64,000 nt of DNA, from positions 62,001 through 126,000 of the forward strand of contig JAPQWV010000355.1 in the NCBI GenBank assembly GCA_027422505.1. Reading direction: 5' to 3'. Of the stretch, positions 32,060-44,669 are shown one piece after another. The first letter of the stretch is position 1. Each line of letters opens with the position of its first letter. The notes beneath the pieces were generated by a model. The model did no database searches. It saw only the letters and a list, made by a program, of their open reading frames with translations, and had not been told where the DNA came from. The stretch comes from Craterostigma plantagineum (taxonomy: Eukaryota; Streptophyta; Magnoliopsida; Lamiales; Linderniaceae). The translations under genes and the position numbers were made by a program.

Positions 32060-35000
32060 TGTAATACCCGAGTCCCGTAAGTAAATCGGCCAATAAATAT
32101 GCATAGAGATTATATGATTTACGTGACTGCATGAGGCATGTTTTGTGATTTTTATGTGCCTAAATGATTTCACGTTATATGCTAACATGACATATATGAA
32201 TTAGAAATTAGAAGAATTAAAAATTTAGGTTAGTTATTAATTTTAGAGTTTCTAGTACATGACATACTAACTTAGAAAATTTAATTTAGTATAATTAAGT
32301 GTTGTTACCACATTTTATGGAACACGAATTAGTAAGAATAGAGTTCAAAAAGGTTAGATAGAAATTTTGATGCATTAGGGTTTCAGAACTAGGAATCTCG
32401 AGATCTTTGGATCTCGAAATCTTTTAAGCCACGAGACCATATATGTCGGGAGAAGTCGATTCCTAGATAATTAAAATGAATATCGAAATTAGAAGAATGT
32501 TGAACAAATAGGTTTCGAAATAGTAAAATTTGATTTCTTAACTACAAAGAAAGACATATAGTATAATAATATGATATATACGATGGGATAAGAACCAACA
32601 AATATCAAAGTCATTTGCCTAATAATACACGCAATCTTTAAGAGAAGAAAGGAAAGGTTTCATTTTCATCAAAGACACCATACGAAAACCTTGGAGTGAT
32701 GTTAGATTATTAAGTCAAAGAGGTTGGATTTATATCAACCAACGAGACTTTCCTTAACACATGAGAAAAGTAAATTAGTCACCTAGTTGTCAATTCTAAG
32801 CACAAATTTCCAAGTTCTAACACTTATCAAGTAGACCCAAAAATATTAAGTAAATCCCTTATAAGACACAAAAGTAAGAACTCCTTATGAACGTGAAAGA
32901 AAGGAAGATCAGACAAATTAGTATCAACTCAAAGAAATCTTCAACAACTCAAATTCCGGACTTTAAGTAAGTATAAGCATCATTTACAATCCATAAATTA
33001 ATTCATTACTTATGCTTATCATGTTTCTGTGGATTAATATAACCTATATGAAAGTCGGGTAAGATAGGTAGATGAAAAACCCTAATATCTGAATTTTCAT
33101 TTAATACTAACATCCTAATTATATTGTTCAGGATGAAGTTTGGAGGATTTTATTTAGACGAATTATGAGTAAACTAGATATAAGAACGATTTAGTACAAC
33201 TCTTCGGGTGGAAAGTAAGTTTGGACATCTAATTTAGTATTGATCCTTATTAGTTCATATGTTCTTCAATAAGAATTCTCGTATTCAAGAGGTTAGAGAT
33301 AAATTTTTATTCTGAAAACCCTAACTTCTAGGTTTAAGTTTATGCTAACCCAACCGCTTAAATTCATACTTCTTAAGTCTGAAGGTTAATCAAGTTGAAA
33401 TCATTTTTGTAGCAAAAACAATATTCGTATAGACAAAAGCTCTAAGAGTCTGAAATTTTGAGCATTCAATTAGGTAATTCTCAGATGGATTGAAGAGATG
33501 TCGAACTTGTTTTAGGGAAAAGACTTGAAATTATTATTTCGTATGGATAGGAATTTTGTTTTTTATTGATTTTTTTTAATCTTGAAGAAACATATCGAAA
33601 TTTCTATATATATAACATGCGACATCTATCCAAAGCATACATCTCAAAATCTCTGACACCTTTGTGCATTATTTAATTCGAAATCTTAGTGTAGTGACTA
33701 ATCAAATGTCGAATTGACTACTCTTTTAGATCTCGAAATCATGCATTATTTAAGCTCGAGATTTCTTTATATTGTAAAGTCGAAATCCATCCTAAGGTAC
33801 ATATCGAGATTTACGCCTAGGTCTTGTCGAGATTTTATATGTATCTGAATATACTTCAAAGCTCGAAATCATGTATTATCCAAGACTCGACATCTACCTT
33901 GTTGGAATATCGATATTTTGCTATAATAACTCTTCGACATCTTAGGTATAATATCAATATATATATAATATAAGAGCTTAAATCGTTGCTTGTCTTATGT
34001 CGAGGTTTATATCTAAACCATACCGACATTCATCTTGAAGATTTATATCAGTTCTAAATTTTAGGGTTTTGAGATTATAGAAGTCGAAACTAGGGTTTTC
34101 AAATTAAGCCGATTTCATAAAATAATAATTAGACTAACAAACCCTAATGTTATATGTTTAATATTTAGGGTTCGAAGGTTAGCAATTTACAGTACGATAA
34201 GCTAATAGCTAAGGATACCAGGTAAGTGGGAATTTCAACTACATAATTATTTGTATGTACTTGAATTACGTGACTATGTGCTTGGATTTATATTATTACG
34301 TGACTTATTTGACATGCTTCTGCATGATAAATATTTACGGTATTAATTCACGTTGCATATTCATATGCATGCACGAGGCACTTGGGGTCTTATCGTCTGA
34401 GGGCGAATGATATTTGCCGATATAGGCATTTGATGTCGACTCGCAGTTGAGTCAGGGCTACTTCTATGGCACCATGACGGCGTGGTGCGTCGTCGGTTAT
34501 ATTAGATATTTATTTGGGCTTCTGCCCTGTTTATTTTATTTGGGCTGATGCCCTGATAGCGGAGGGATGCGACCTGGAGGGTGCGACCTGGGAAGGAGCG
34601 ACCTAGGGGTGAACCCTAGCGTAGGCTAACCAGCGTAGGCTACCAGCGTGGGCTACCGCACGGCAGAGGGGACGACCTGGGAGGGTGCGACCTAGGGAAA
34701 CCTAGCGTAGGCTACCCAGCGTAGGTCGCTGCCACGTTTATCCGTGTTGGATTAGAGCTCTTTATGGTGCATAGCAAGTTAGCCGAGGGCCCTGAGAGAT
34801 ATGAGATTGAGTTTGATTTACGAGGTGTGGGATGCATTGGCGCGGATGCCTTTGCGGGGTTTTCACGTTCACGACACTGCATATTCCTACTTACTGAGCT
34901 TTGTAGCTCACCCCTTACTTTATGTGTTGTAGGTGCACGCGACCACGGTGCGTGATCGCTTTTGATGGCAAGGCTTACCTTTTGAAGCTTCCAGCGACTT

Positions 35001-35239
35001 TTGGGGGTGGTGTGTACATAGATGCGACCTGTGTGGCCGGGCGTTAGGGTTTTTTTTGCTTCGCGTTTATACACTTCCCGTGTATATAGAGTTGGAGCGA
35101 TATTTTGAGCATGTATAGAATGAATTCCTTTACATAAAAGGAAAATTTTAATACGCATTTTTGCGTATTTGTTTACTTTATATTATACTTAGTCACGTAA
35201 GATAACGTTAGAAAGAGTAGTAGATGGCGGGGCGCCACA
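32060..35239 (+). mobile_element. 3' LTR of the Tekay-like gypsy element, 3,180 bp
   Basis: Starts TGTAATACCCGAGTCCCG after the polypurine tract and ends GGGGCGCCACA (TG...CA). Its last 2,193 bp match the truncated 5' LTR. The first 987 bp occur only here. A long LTR of about 3 kb is typical of Tekay elements. The base following it (CAAAT...) does not match the flank left of the 5' LTR, so no target duplication survives. Confidence 0.9.
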
Positions 35240-36690
35240 CAAATTTAGTCAACATAGTAACAGAAGCGCATATACTAGTAACAGATCCCAAGAATTTTAC
35301 AAATCGGCCAAAACGAAAAAAATACACCCAACTTTATAGGGTCGATCGTATTTTCACAAAATTAAAAGATGAACGTCGGACGAATGAGCAAACAATGTAT
35401 CGCACCGAGCTGCCCATATTATGGGCACTTCGAATTTATACATATTAGATGTAATTGTTGCCAAAAGCGGCTTTGGTTTCATCTGATTTTCGCAAATTAG
35501 AATGCTACACATGGTAACAATTATTTGCAGTTAATAACGGGTTTTTGCGAAATTAAAAGACTGAGTAACAACTTTGATAACCCAAATTATTTTGAGTTGA
35601 TCGTATTTTTGCGAAATTAAAAGGTGAACGTCGGAAGAACGAGCAAACAATGTGCCGCACCGAGCTTCCCAAACTATGGATACTTCGAATTTATACATAT
35701 TAGATGTAATCGTTGCCAAAACGGCTTTGATTTCATCTGATTTTCGTAATTAGAACACTACACATGGTAACAATTAAGTTTAGTTTAATAACAGTTTTGA
35801 CAGATCTAGTAAAGATTTTGGCAAAATCGGTAACATATTTGACACTGCGAGTAACAGTTTGGACACAGTAAAAGTATATCCAAATTATTGGGGTCGATCA
35901 TAGTTTCGCGAAATTAAAAGATGATGTAATCGTTGCCAAAATTGACTTTGAATTCATCGTATTTTCGCAAATTAGAACCCAACACATGGTAACAATTAAT
36001 TGCAGTTTAATAACAGTTCTGATAGACCTAGTAACGGTTTTGATACTAAAAGTAACAGATTTGCAGTTTTTACACAGTAAAAATATACCCAAATTATTGG
36101 GGTCGACCGTATTTCACGAAGTTAAAAGAAGAACGTCGGACGAACGACCAAACAATGTGCCGTACCAAGCTGCCCATACTATGGGCACTTCGAATTTATA
36201 CATATTAGATGTAATCGTTGCTCAAAACGGTTTTGATTTCATCTTATTTTCGCAAATTAGAATCCTAAAATAAAATTCATTACAAATTTTACATCTTGCG
36301 TCGTCAATACCACAATATATCCTACCTTACACGCCAAAATTGGTTGGTTAATGGGCACTCGAAATTTCGGATTTCGATTTACTGTAAAAACGAGATTCAT
36401 AAAATAGATATTCTTTGTCGTAACAATTTGCATCATAGTAACAAATAAGGGATGAAACCGTTTATAACAATATAGTCTAACAGCATAACAGAAAATTGCC
36501 GAAAAATAACACTTAGTTCAGTATGTTGGGAAGGGTCTTTTCGTCAATACATATTTTCAATCCTTATCCCTGTCATTTTTAAATTGTTGGTCCTTTAAAC
36601 GAATGGGGCTTCTGACGGGGACTGAATGCTTTACAAAGTTGCTGAGTGGGGACTGATTCGAAATTTCCCCTAAAAAGAAGGCATAATCAT
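35240..36690. repeat. Tandem array of about 250-300-bp units
   Basis: Four diverged copies of a unit recognisable by CCCAAATTATTGGGGTCGA, GCGAAATTAAAAG, GAACGTCGGACGAACGA, GAATTTATACATATTAGATG and TAATCGTTGCC begin near 35,325, 35,578, 35,878 and 36,088. The third is internally deleted. Between them lie AGTAACAGTTTTGATAG-type words. The right edge (to 36,680) has GGGGACTGATTCGAAATTTCCCC, also seen as GGGGAAATTTCG near 470. The short frames here are not genes. Probably the inside of a non-autonomous DNA transposon. Confidence 0.65.
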
Positions 36691-37200
36691 TATTGCCTGT
36701 AATAAAGAGGTTCATTTCACGCACGTGATCAATTAGCTATGACTCTACAACGTCAGCTTCATCGATTTCAATTCTTGATGATATACGTCGCATCCTTATT
36801 AGCCACTTTTACCCTATTTCTACGCTTATTTAGTTTCAATAATGTGAGACCAAACACGCCCGACTTCACCGCCCACAACCGCACAGCCGCATACTAAGAT
36901 CAGTATGAATTGAATTTAAACCGCAGTGTCTGAGATATATAGCCGCATTTGCACCTCATTATGTTTTTTTTTGGAATGCATTTGAACCTCATTATCGTAA
37001 TATAAGCTCACTAATATATGTAACTGTGCCACTCTAAAATCGGCACAAATATCAAAACTAAAAAAAGGCCAAATGAATTCGAATACATGACCTCCACGAA
37101 TGCAACTTCCCGCTTGGACCTACTCACATTGGGTAACTGCACTACTTTGATTGTGACGCAAAATTCTAATATATATATATATTATATATATATATATATA
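36691..37200. other. Upstream region of the ERF gene
   Basis: Non-coding. It contains an (AT)n microsatellite at about 37,170-37,203 and otherwise unremarkable A/T-rich sequence. It probably holds the ERF promoter. Confidence 0.5.
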
Positions 37201-37207
37201 TTATAAT

Positions 37208-37219
37208 TTATATATATAG
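37208..37219 (+). promoter_or_regulatory. TATA box of the ERF gene
   Basis: TTTATATATATAG lies about 110 bp before the start codon and is followed by a C/A-rich leader (CACTTCACTCCCAAATAAAC), a common plant core-promoter layout. The surrounding (AT)n repeat makes the exact box uncertain. Confidence 0.5.
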
Positions 37220-37325
37220 ACACTTCACTCCCAAATAAACAACACACTTCTACACCTTTTATTTTTCAGAAAACAACGTAGCTAACATCCTCCACAGACA
37301 GCCAGAACAACAAGCTTAATAGCTA

Positions 37326-38225
37326 ATGGATGGACATGGCGCCGTCGAAGGTGTTAAGGAAACAAGCCGCAAGAATAATAAGGTTTTCAGAGGGGTGAGG
37401 AAGAGAAAGTGGGGAAAGTACGTCTCGGAAATACGCCTCCCAAATAGCAGGGAAAGAATATGGCTCGGCTCGTTCGCCTCGGCCGAGAAGGCCGCTCGAG
37501 CGTTCGACGCCGCCTTGTTCTGCCTCCGTGGGCCCCGCGCCAATTTCAACTTCCCCGACGATCCTCCCCATATTCCTGAGGCCGACGGCCTTTGCCCCGA
37601 AGATATTCAACTCATTGCGCAGCGCTATGCTAATAGTTCTATCAACGGTACGCCTCCATAAAATATTTTTTCAACTTTTATTACATGTTAACTGAACACA
37701 TACTATATGTTGAATGACCATTCGACCTAAAAGCTTAACCCGAGGGAGTCAGCGACTTTTTAATTTTATATAAATTACTAACAACAACAGATTAAAGGAA
37801 GCTAGGTCCCGCTCTATCCATGTGCTTTAATTTCATTTCCACATAGTTAAAATTTTACGTACTTAATATCATATTTGTCGGTGACTTGTGTGCATAATAA
37901 TATGGTTATGGTAGATAGCTCAAGCACCGTTGATCAGCAGCTAGAGAAACAAGATTCGTCGAGATCTATGGATATTGAAGCAACGTTTCCGTTGGATTCA
38001 CATGAAGATGGGCACGTCGATTTGATTGATTGGTCATTTCTCAATACATTAGCATATAATAATGATGGGATGATCGATCCTTTCGAGAACGAAGGATTTC
38101 ACGAGCCTGGTGACATATATACCGCACATTCACCATATTTTGATTCGAAGAGTACCCAAGAGAATGAAGATGCCCATGGTGGACTTCAACAGGGAAATTC
38201 AGGGTTTTTCCTTTGGAACTTCTAA
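37326..38225 (+). CDS. AP2/ERF transcription factor, ERF016/017/018-like (DREB group II)
   Basis: Two exons, 37,326-37,647 and 37,915-38,225 (GT at 37,648, AG at 37,913-37,914), give 210 residues. One AP2 domain spans about residues 20-78: it starts [20 protein letters not shown], continues [20 protein letters not shown] and ends [16 protein letters not shown]. The contact residues of the three-stranded sheet (R, R, W, E, R, W) are visible. The [23 protein letters not shown] pattern is that of the small DREB group II factors ERF016-018. The C-terminal half is acidic with [10 protein letters not shown], a likely activation or group motif. Such factors bind DRE/GCC elements in the nucleus. Introns are unusual in this subfamily. 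Without splicing the reading frame would end after INGTPP at 111 residues; the spliced form is preferred because exon 2 is open, in phase and carries DWSFL. Confidence 0.85.
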
Positions 38226-39253
38226 TTTTCTAGTGTTCGCGAGCAGAAATTTTATATAAAACAGATCAATTAAACGCACTAAACACAAAGTGGGATTACT
38301 TTTTGCCTCGTTCTTATAAAGTGAAGCGTGGTATACTTGATTTACTAGATCAATATGGAGTGTACGTGAGTACGTAGTATACAATGCAATATGCTATGAA
38401 TTGAATTTTATGATCATTCTCCTTAGTTTTGCCAGTTTGTCGTTGATGATGGCTTGTAATAAAGTATATAAACAATTCCATCATACAACTAAATCTCTGA
38501 ATAGGGTTTCACCATTGGTGGATCTATATGGTGGAGGTATATAGCATAGATCGTTAGTGGAGGTATATAACGTTTTGATAGTATTTTTTTCGTAAAAGGC
38601 GTATAGTACAACGGTTTGGAACGCTCTAACATTCCAAAGGTTGTCGTTTCGATTATAAATGTCTCAATTTTCTACTTTTTACCTTTTCTTTCTATTCGTT
38701 ACATTCAGCAATTTCAAATCCTTTTTAACTTTCTTCTATTTGTTTTCAGTCTAATTAAACCATTCTATTAACTAGTATTTATTCTTCTTAAGTTTTCTAT
38801 TCTTTTTAAGTCTATAACAGAATTCTTTTAAACAATACTTAATGAGTTAACTATTTTAAGTATATTAAAAAACCATTCAGAAATTTTAGGCCTTTTACCA
38901 ATACATCCGAAATTAAGTATATGACTTTTCATAGCAATATATGATTTAGTTTAGTAAGTATTTTAATATATAATTAAATTAATTTTGACTTTTTCTAATA
39001 GTTTTCATTATAAATCTAGAATTTCATCTTCTATTTTCTCTATATATACTCGAATCATATCACGCTAGAAAATATTTTGAGCCGTTGTCGTTGTTCGAGT
39101 TCCATCAAGGATTTTTTATTTGTTTTTTATTGATTGTGTTGATTGTACTGAACTTAAATTTACGATGTATATTTTATATGTTTTAATGAATGGATAAATT
39201 TTCCATTCGAAATACCTCAAATGAATATATATTTTCTATATTAAGGCCTACGA
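38226..39253. other. Intergenic spacer
   Basis: A/T-rich, with no coding or RNA signal I can support. Words at 38,595-38,660 (TAGTACAACGGTTTGG; GGTTGTCGTTTCGATT) loosely resemble a tRNA-derived SINE A/B box pair. Confidence 0.4.
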
Positions 39254-39597
39254 TGAGTAACCATCGTGAGCACCGACAGCAAATCTCCCGTTTTCGATAT
39301 ATAATATATATTTATATTTCGATATATATAGATTTTTTTCTGTGTTTTTTCAATCTCTGACGCCGCCATTACCTCCATTGACACCCTCAAATCAGTTGTT
39401 ACCTAAACCGCCCTCTAACGTTGACTTATAAGAAAATTCATCTTTATTATCATTTGTGGACGACATACGTAAATGATGAATTTTCTTATAAATCAACATT
39501 ATCGAAGAGGGCGATTTAGGTGACAACTGATTTGAGAGAGTAGACGGAGGTAATGGCGGCATCAGAGTTTAAAAAATACAGAAAAAAACGAGAGATT

Positions 39598-39975
39598 TGT
39601 TGAAGCATCGAGTGCTAGAAGAATATGAACGAGACATAAACAAACATCAGAAGGCTGAGAAGACTATGCAAAATGAGACACTTCGCTGATCACAAAAGCC
39701 GCTGATCTGATTACAAAAACGTGTTGGACTAGTCACTTATAAAATTGCAGCTGTTACCAGCGTTTTGATAAAAAGGGAGCCAAAAAGTAGTTACCTTTTT
39801 AAATATAAGTACTATAGCACGGGGTGTTTTTGCTTACTGTGATTTCCCCGCTGTGTAACTCTTCTTCACCATAGACTAATCAATAAAGCTTGGTGTTCTT
39901 GGTCGTGCACGTAAGATTCGATCAGAATCTGAACCACGCTACATCTCGTGTTCAAATTGCATTCTTTGTTGATCA
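39598..39975 (+). repeat. 5' LTR of the 39.6-kb copia element
   Basis: TG...CA borders (TGTTGAAG to TTGTTGATCA), 378 bp, followed ten bases later by a primer-binding site. The first about 120 bp recur at 44,454-44,575. Confidence 0.75.
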
Positions 39976-39985
39976 AGATTTGTTA

Positions 39986-39997
39986 TGATATCAGAGC
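39986..39997 (+). promoter_or_regulatory. Copia primer-binding site
   Basis: TGATATCAGAGC, one mismatch from the usual tRNA-iMet complement TGGTATCAGAGC. Confidence 0.7.
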
Positions 39998-40065
39998 GAT
40001 AAAGTCGCACGAAGCTGTGCTTAATCAATTTCTCCATCGATCTTCTCAGTCAATTCGTCGATCAC

Positions 40066-43000
40066 CATGGCAGCGATTCCGCGCACAGCCCTTCGAGCTC
40101 GGCAGTACTGATCAATGACCCTTACTTCCTCAATAACAACGACACGTCGGGGCAGATTCTCGTTCATGAGTTGATAACTATGCGCGTGGAGTCGTGCGAT
40201 GATGATAGCACTTATTGGAAGAAACAAGGACGGAGTTGTCAATGGAGACCTGAAAGAACCAGATACTGATGATGCAAATCAAGTTCCAACTCACAATCAG
40301 ATTAGCGCATGGAAAGGAAACAACAACGTGGTTATCTCGTGGATCTTGAATTCGGTGTCTAAAGATATATCAGCTAGTATCTTGTACGGCGCCTCACCCC
40401 GAGAAGTGTGAGTCGATTTGCAAGATAGATTCGGTCAATCGAATAAGCCCAGAGTTTTTCAACTGAAGAGAGAGCTGGCCAATTTATCACAAGGTTCTAA
40501 CAGCATACCAGTTTACTTCACTAAATTGAAGACTCTGTGGGACGAGTTGGCCAACCATCAAGTGCAAATGCGGGGGAATGAAAGAGATGAAGGAGTTTCT
40601 TGATGAGGAATATGTTCTGTCCTTCTCAATGGGGTTAAATGATTCGTACTCACAAGTTAGGGGTCAGATTTTACTCATGGAACCCCTGCCAGCCATTAAC
40701 AAGGCTTTCTCACTTTTGGTCCATTGAAAAGAAGCAGAAGTCGACTGGGCCAGGGCTTGCTCGGGGCATTGAAGATCAAGCAAACAGCATGGCTATGATG
40801 ACAGTGAAGAATGACCAGGAATTCTTGAGGAAAGCTAGCTTTAATCAAAGGCGAGATGCAGGAAAACTTGTATGCACTCATTGCAACAAGAAAGGGCACA
40901 CCCTAGAGACTTGTCACCAAATCCATTGGTACACCTGGTTTCAGGCAAAATAAGAAGTTCAAGGTTGTAAGATTGAACCAGACACTGGTTGGCTCGGTTG
41001 GCAAGACAGAACATCAGATAACCACACCAACAGATGCTCTTGTTCAGCTACAGGTTTCCTTGGCAACTGCAGAGTCTGAGAGCATTGTTGAATCAATCCG
41101 TGCCCGGCCTTCCTCCAGAAACAGAGACAGCTCAGCCACTTAAAAAGGGGAAGGTATTTGTCTGTCATTTAACTTACCTGCTTTGGCAGATATTAATAAC
41201 TGGGGATTAGACTCGGGGGCAACTCGTCATGTGTGTGGTAATCAAGGGTTATTATCCAATTTGCATGAGAAAAGTGAATCAAATGTTATATTACCTGATA
41301 ACACAATCATTAAGGTTAAACAGGCAGGATCCTTCATAGTAAATGAGCATATTACACTCACAGATGTATTGCTCGTGCCACAGTTCCACTTCAATTTGCT
41401 CTCAGTTAGTTACTTGTCTAATAGTGGGAATTGCAGATTTCCCTTTGAGGCTGACAGGTTTGTTGTGCAGGATCCTTCCCTACGAGTGATTGGCAAGGGT
41501 AGACAAGTAGCTGGGCTATACATATTGCCAACTGATCCTGCTTTCCATCCCTCTGCTAGAAATAAATCTATTCTTTCTGCTAGAGTTAAGGCTGTTCTCT
41601 TTAGTGGTCTGACATTAGATCTGTGGCATAATAGATTGGGCCACCCAACAGATAAGGTCTTGGACATACTTAGAATTTCTTTAAGGCATGATAGTAGCTA
41701 CAAGAATTCATATTGCAAGATCTGTAACTGCAAAACATAAAAGAAATTCATTTCCAGACAATTCCAAAACAGTTTGTACTAGCTTTGATCTAGTGCATTG
41801 TGATGTGTGGGGGCCTTACCATATACCATCCCACTTAGGACACCAATATTTTGTCACACTAGTAGATGATCACACACATTTACTTGGCTTTTCATGATTA
41901 GGCACATGTCTGAGGTTCAATCAGTTATCACCTATTTAGTAGAGACTCATTTTAAAGCCCAAGTGAAAGTGATAAGGACTGATAATGCTAGGGAGTTTAA
42001 CTTAGTTGAACTGTTTAGAGAAAAATGAATTATACATCATCTTTCGTGTGTTCAACCCCACAACAAAACTCGGTTGTAGAAAGGAAACGTCAACACCTTT
42101 CAAATGTGGCTCGGTCATTGTTTTTTCAGTCAGGTGTGCCGTTCATTTACTGGTCCGAATGTATATTAACTGCAGCATTCCTCATAAATAGGACCCCCTC
42201 TATTAAACTAGGTAATAAGAGCCCGTTTGAGATCTTGTACCAAAAACCAGTAGAATATGAAATGCTGCAGTCTTTGGTTCTCTTGTGTTCTGCTCAACTC
42301 TCTCAGCAGGTAGGAAGAAGTTTGCCCCGAGAGCTAGAGAATGCATCTTCCTTGGCTACCCAAACGGGGTAAAAGGTTACAAGGTCATGGATTTGAAGAC
42401 TCAAGAGATATTTGTCACAAGGGATGTACGATTCAAGGAGGATGAATTTCCCCTCAAGAATCAGTAATCCTCTGCTGTCATACATGATCCTTTCTCTAGT
42501 CTGGTTCTGCCCAGGCCGTGTGCTATGGAACATTCCCTTGATGCAGCAGAGGAGGACATCTCTCCATCAGAAGGTGGTTGGCCTCAAGAAGGAATCAGCA
42601 CACCTGTTGACTTCGAGGCAAATATGCCCATACAGCATGAGCATGACAACTCAACAAGGGACTCGGGCATTACAACTTCAGCTGGACCTGGGGGGGGGGG
42701 GGCAGCAAATTCAGCAGCAAGAAAATCACCACAATCTTGGAAGACCAGTGAGGCAATCAAGAAAGCCATCATATCTAAAAGACTATCATTGCAACAACTT
42801 GAAGGACAAGACAGTGCTATATCCCATCTCAAAGGTCATCACATACCAACATTTTTCAGACTAGTACCAAGCCTTCATTTGCAGTGTGTCCTCGGCTGAA
42901 GAGCCAAGAAGTTACTCTCAAGCATCAAAATCAGTGGAGTGGTTGAAAGCAATGGATGAGGAATGTCAAGCCTTTGAAGAGAATGGGACTTGGTCACTTG

Positions 43001-44450
43001 TTCCACTACCACAAGGGAAAAAGTCAATTGGCTGTAGGTGGGTCTATAAACTCAAGTTTGATGAGAGGGGACAAGTAACGAAGCATAAGGCTCGGTTGGT
43101 AGCGAAGGGTTATGACCAAAGGGAAGGGATAGATTATATAGATACCTTTGCCCCTGTAGCTAAACCTAACACCATTAAAATCCTTCTTTCTTTGGCAGCT
43201 AAGCTTGGATGGAACCTAGTACTGTTAGATGTGAGCAACGCATTTCTCAATGGAGACTTGGCCGAAGAGGTTTATATGGATATACCTCAGGGCTTGAACA
43301 AGGGCTGTGAAGGAACTTGGCAGGGAAGGATGGTTTGCAAGCTGCATAAATCACTATATGGACGGAAGCAATCCTCGAAGCAGTGGAACAGAAAATTTAC
43401 AGATTCTGTCAAACAGTTTGGGTTCAGACAGATACACTCGGATCATACCCTGTTTATGCGAGGAAAACGGAGCATCTTGGTGGTACTACTAGTCTACGTA
43501 GATGATACCATACTAGCTGGCCCATCAGCAGAAATGATTCAGGAAGTAAAGGATCTTTTAAGCTCAGTTTTCAGAATTAAAGACCTCGGGGAACTGAAGT
43601 TTTTCCTTGGTATCGAGGTAGCTAGATGAGAGGGAGGAATCTACATTTCGCAAAGGCAATACACGTTGCAGCTGCTTGAGGACACAGAGTATCTCACTGC
43701 AAGGCCTTTGACAACTCCCATGAATCCAAATGATAAGTTCACAGAGGATGATGGAGACCCATTAATTGACCCTTTTAAGTATCGATGATTAGTTGGCAGG
43801 CTTTTGTATCTGACATTCCCGAGGCCGGACATTGCTTATGTGGTTCATGGACTTAGTCCATTCCTGTCTGCGCCAAGATCAGGCCACTTAATGGCTGCTC
43901 ACCACTTACTTAGGTATCTGAAATTGTTGCCAGGTCAAGGAATTCTGTTGCGATAAGATTCAGACTTAGAGATCAAAGGTTTTCAGAATCAAACTGGGAA
44001 GCGTGCAGAGATACAAGGAAATCGATTACGGGTTATTGTACCTTTTTGGGAGATTCCTTAATCACTTGCAAGGCCAAGAAGCAGGCGACAGTGTCTCGAT
44101 CGTCTACAGAGGCAGAATATCGAGCATTGGGAGCTATTGTAGTACAAATACTATGGATAAAGCATCTCCTTGAGGTGAGCATTGTTTCGAATCAAGTTCC
44201 AGTTGTGTACTGCGATAATCAATCAGCTCTGACATTAGCTACAAACCCCAAGTTCCATGAAAAGTCTAAACACATATAGATCGACTGCCACTTCGTACGG
44301 CATCATATCACTAACGGAGCAATCAGACTGCTGCCAATTCGGTCCGAACACCAACTAGCTGATGATTTTAGTAAGCCTCGTACAGGTCCCTTACTGCAGC
44401 ATATCCTTGTCAAGATGTCTGTTATAGACCTATACCATCCATCTTGTGGG
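40066..44450 (+). pseudogene. Degenerate Ty1/copia Gag-Pol, plus strand
   Basis: In order: Gag with WSRAMMIALIGRNKDG (about 40,190) and WILNSVSKDISASILYG; CCHC knuckle CTHCNKKGHTLETC (about 40,872); protease WGLDSGATRHVCGNQ (about 41,202); pre-integrase LWHNRLGHPTDKVLD (about 41,620); integrase DLVHCDVWGPYHIPSHLG and a weak RTDNAREF; reverse transcriptase 42,886-43,629 with YVDDTILAG intact; RNase H with SRSSTEAEYRALG (about 44,095). Stops occur at 43,627 (AR-TGA), about 43,786 (YR-TGA-LVG) and 44,277 (HI-TAG-ID), and several frames change in Gag and integrase. Three of the stops are one transition from an Arg/Glu-type codon, as expected from decay of methylated cytosines. Inactive. Confidence 0.9.
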
Positions 44451-44575
44451 GGCAATTCAAGCATCGAGTGCTAGAACAATATGAACGAGACATAAACAAA
44501 GCTCAAAAGGCTGAGAAGACTATGCAAAATGAGACACTTCGCTGATCACAAAGTCGATGATCTGGTTACAAAAGC

Positions 44576-44669
44576 TTGAACAACAAAGGATGCAATTTTG
44601 CATAGTCTTCTCAGCCTCTGACCTTGTTGATGTCTCGTTCATATTCTTCTAGCACTCGATGCTTCAACA
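44576..44669 (-). repeat. Inverted, internally deleted LTR fragment
   Basis: Read on the minus strand this is TGTTGAAGCATCGAGTGCTA...GGCTGAGAAGACTATGCAAAA joined to TTGCATCCTTTGTTG. The first part equals the start of the 5' LTR (39,598 onward). The last part resembles the LTR end (TTGCATTCTTTGTTGATCA at about 39,957). It directly follows a truncated direct LTR and forms the outer right end of the element. Confidence 0.75.

Larger units (their letters stand above)
39598..44669 (+). mobile_element. Ty1/copia element ending in an inverted LTR fragment
   Basis: The element starts TGTTGAAGCATCGAGTGC and ends with the exact inverse, GCACTCGATGCTTCAACA. It is flanked by a perfect 5-bp duplication AGATT (39,593-39,597 and 44,670-44,674), the size copia integrase makes. 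The 5' LTR is 39,598-39,975. The 3' LTR in direct orientation is only about 120 bp long (from about 44,454) and is followed by 94 bp (44,576-44,669) that is the inverse of the LTR start joined to an LTR-end-like word. Confidence 0.8.

Noticed and set aside
33047..33060. TATGAAAGTCGGG as the true start of the gypsy LTRs
   Set aside because: It is where similarity between the two LTRs begins, but there is no polypurine tract before it in the 3' copy, whereas AAGGGAGGGAGGA directly precedes TGTAATACCCG at 32,060.
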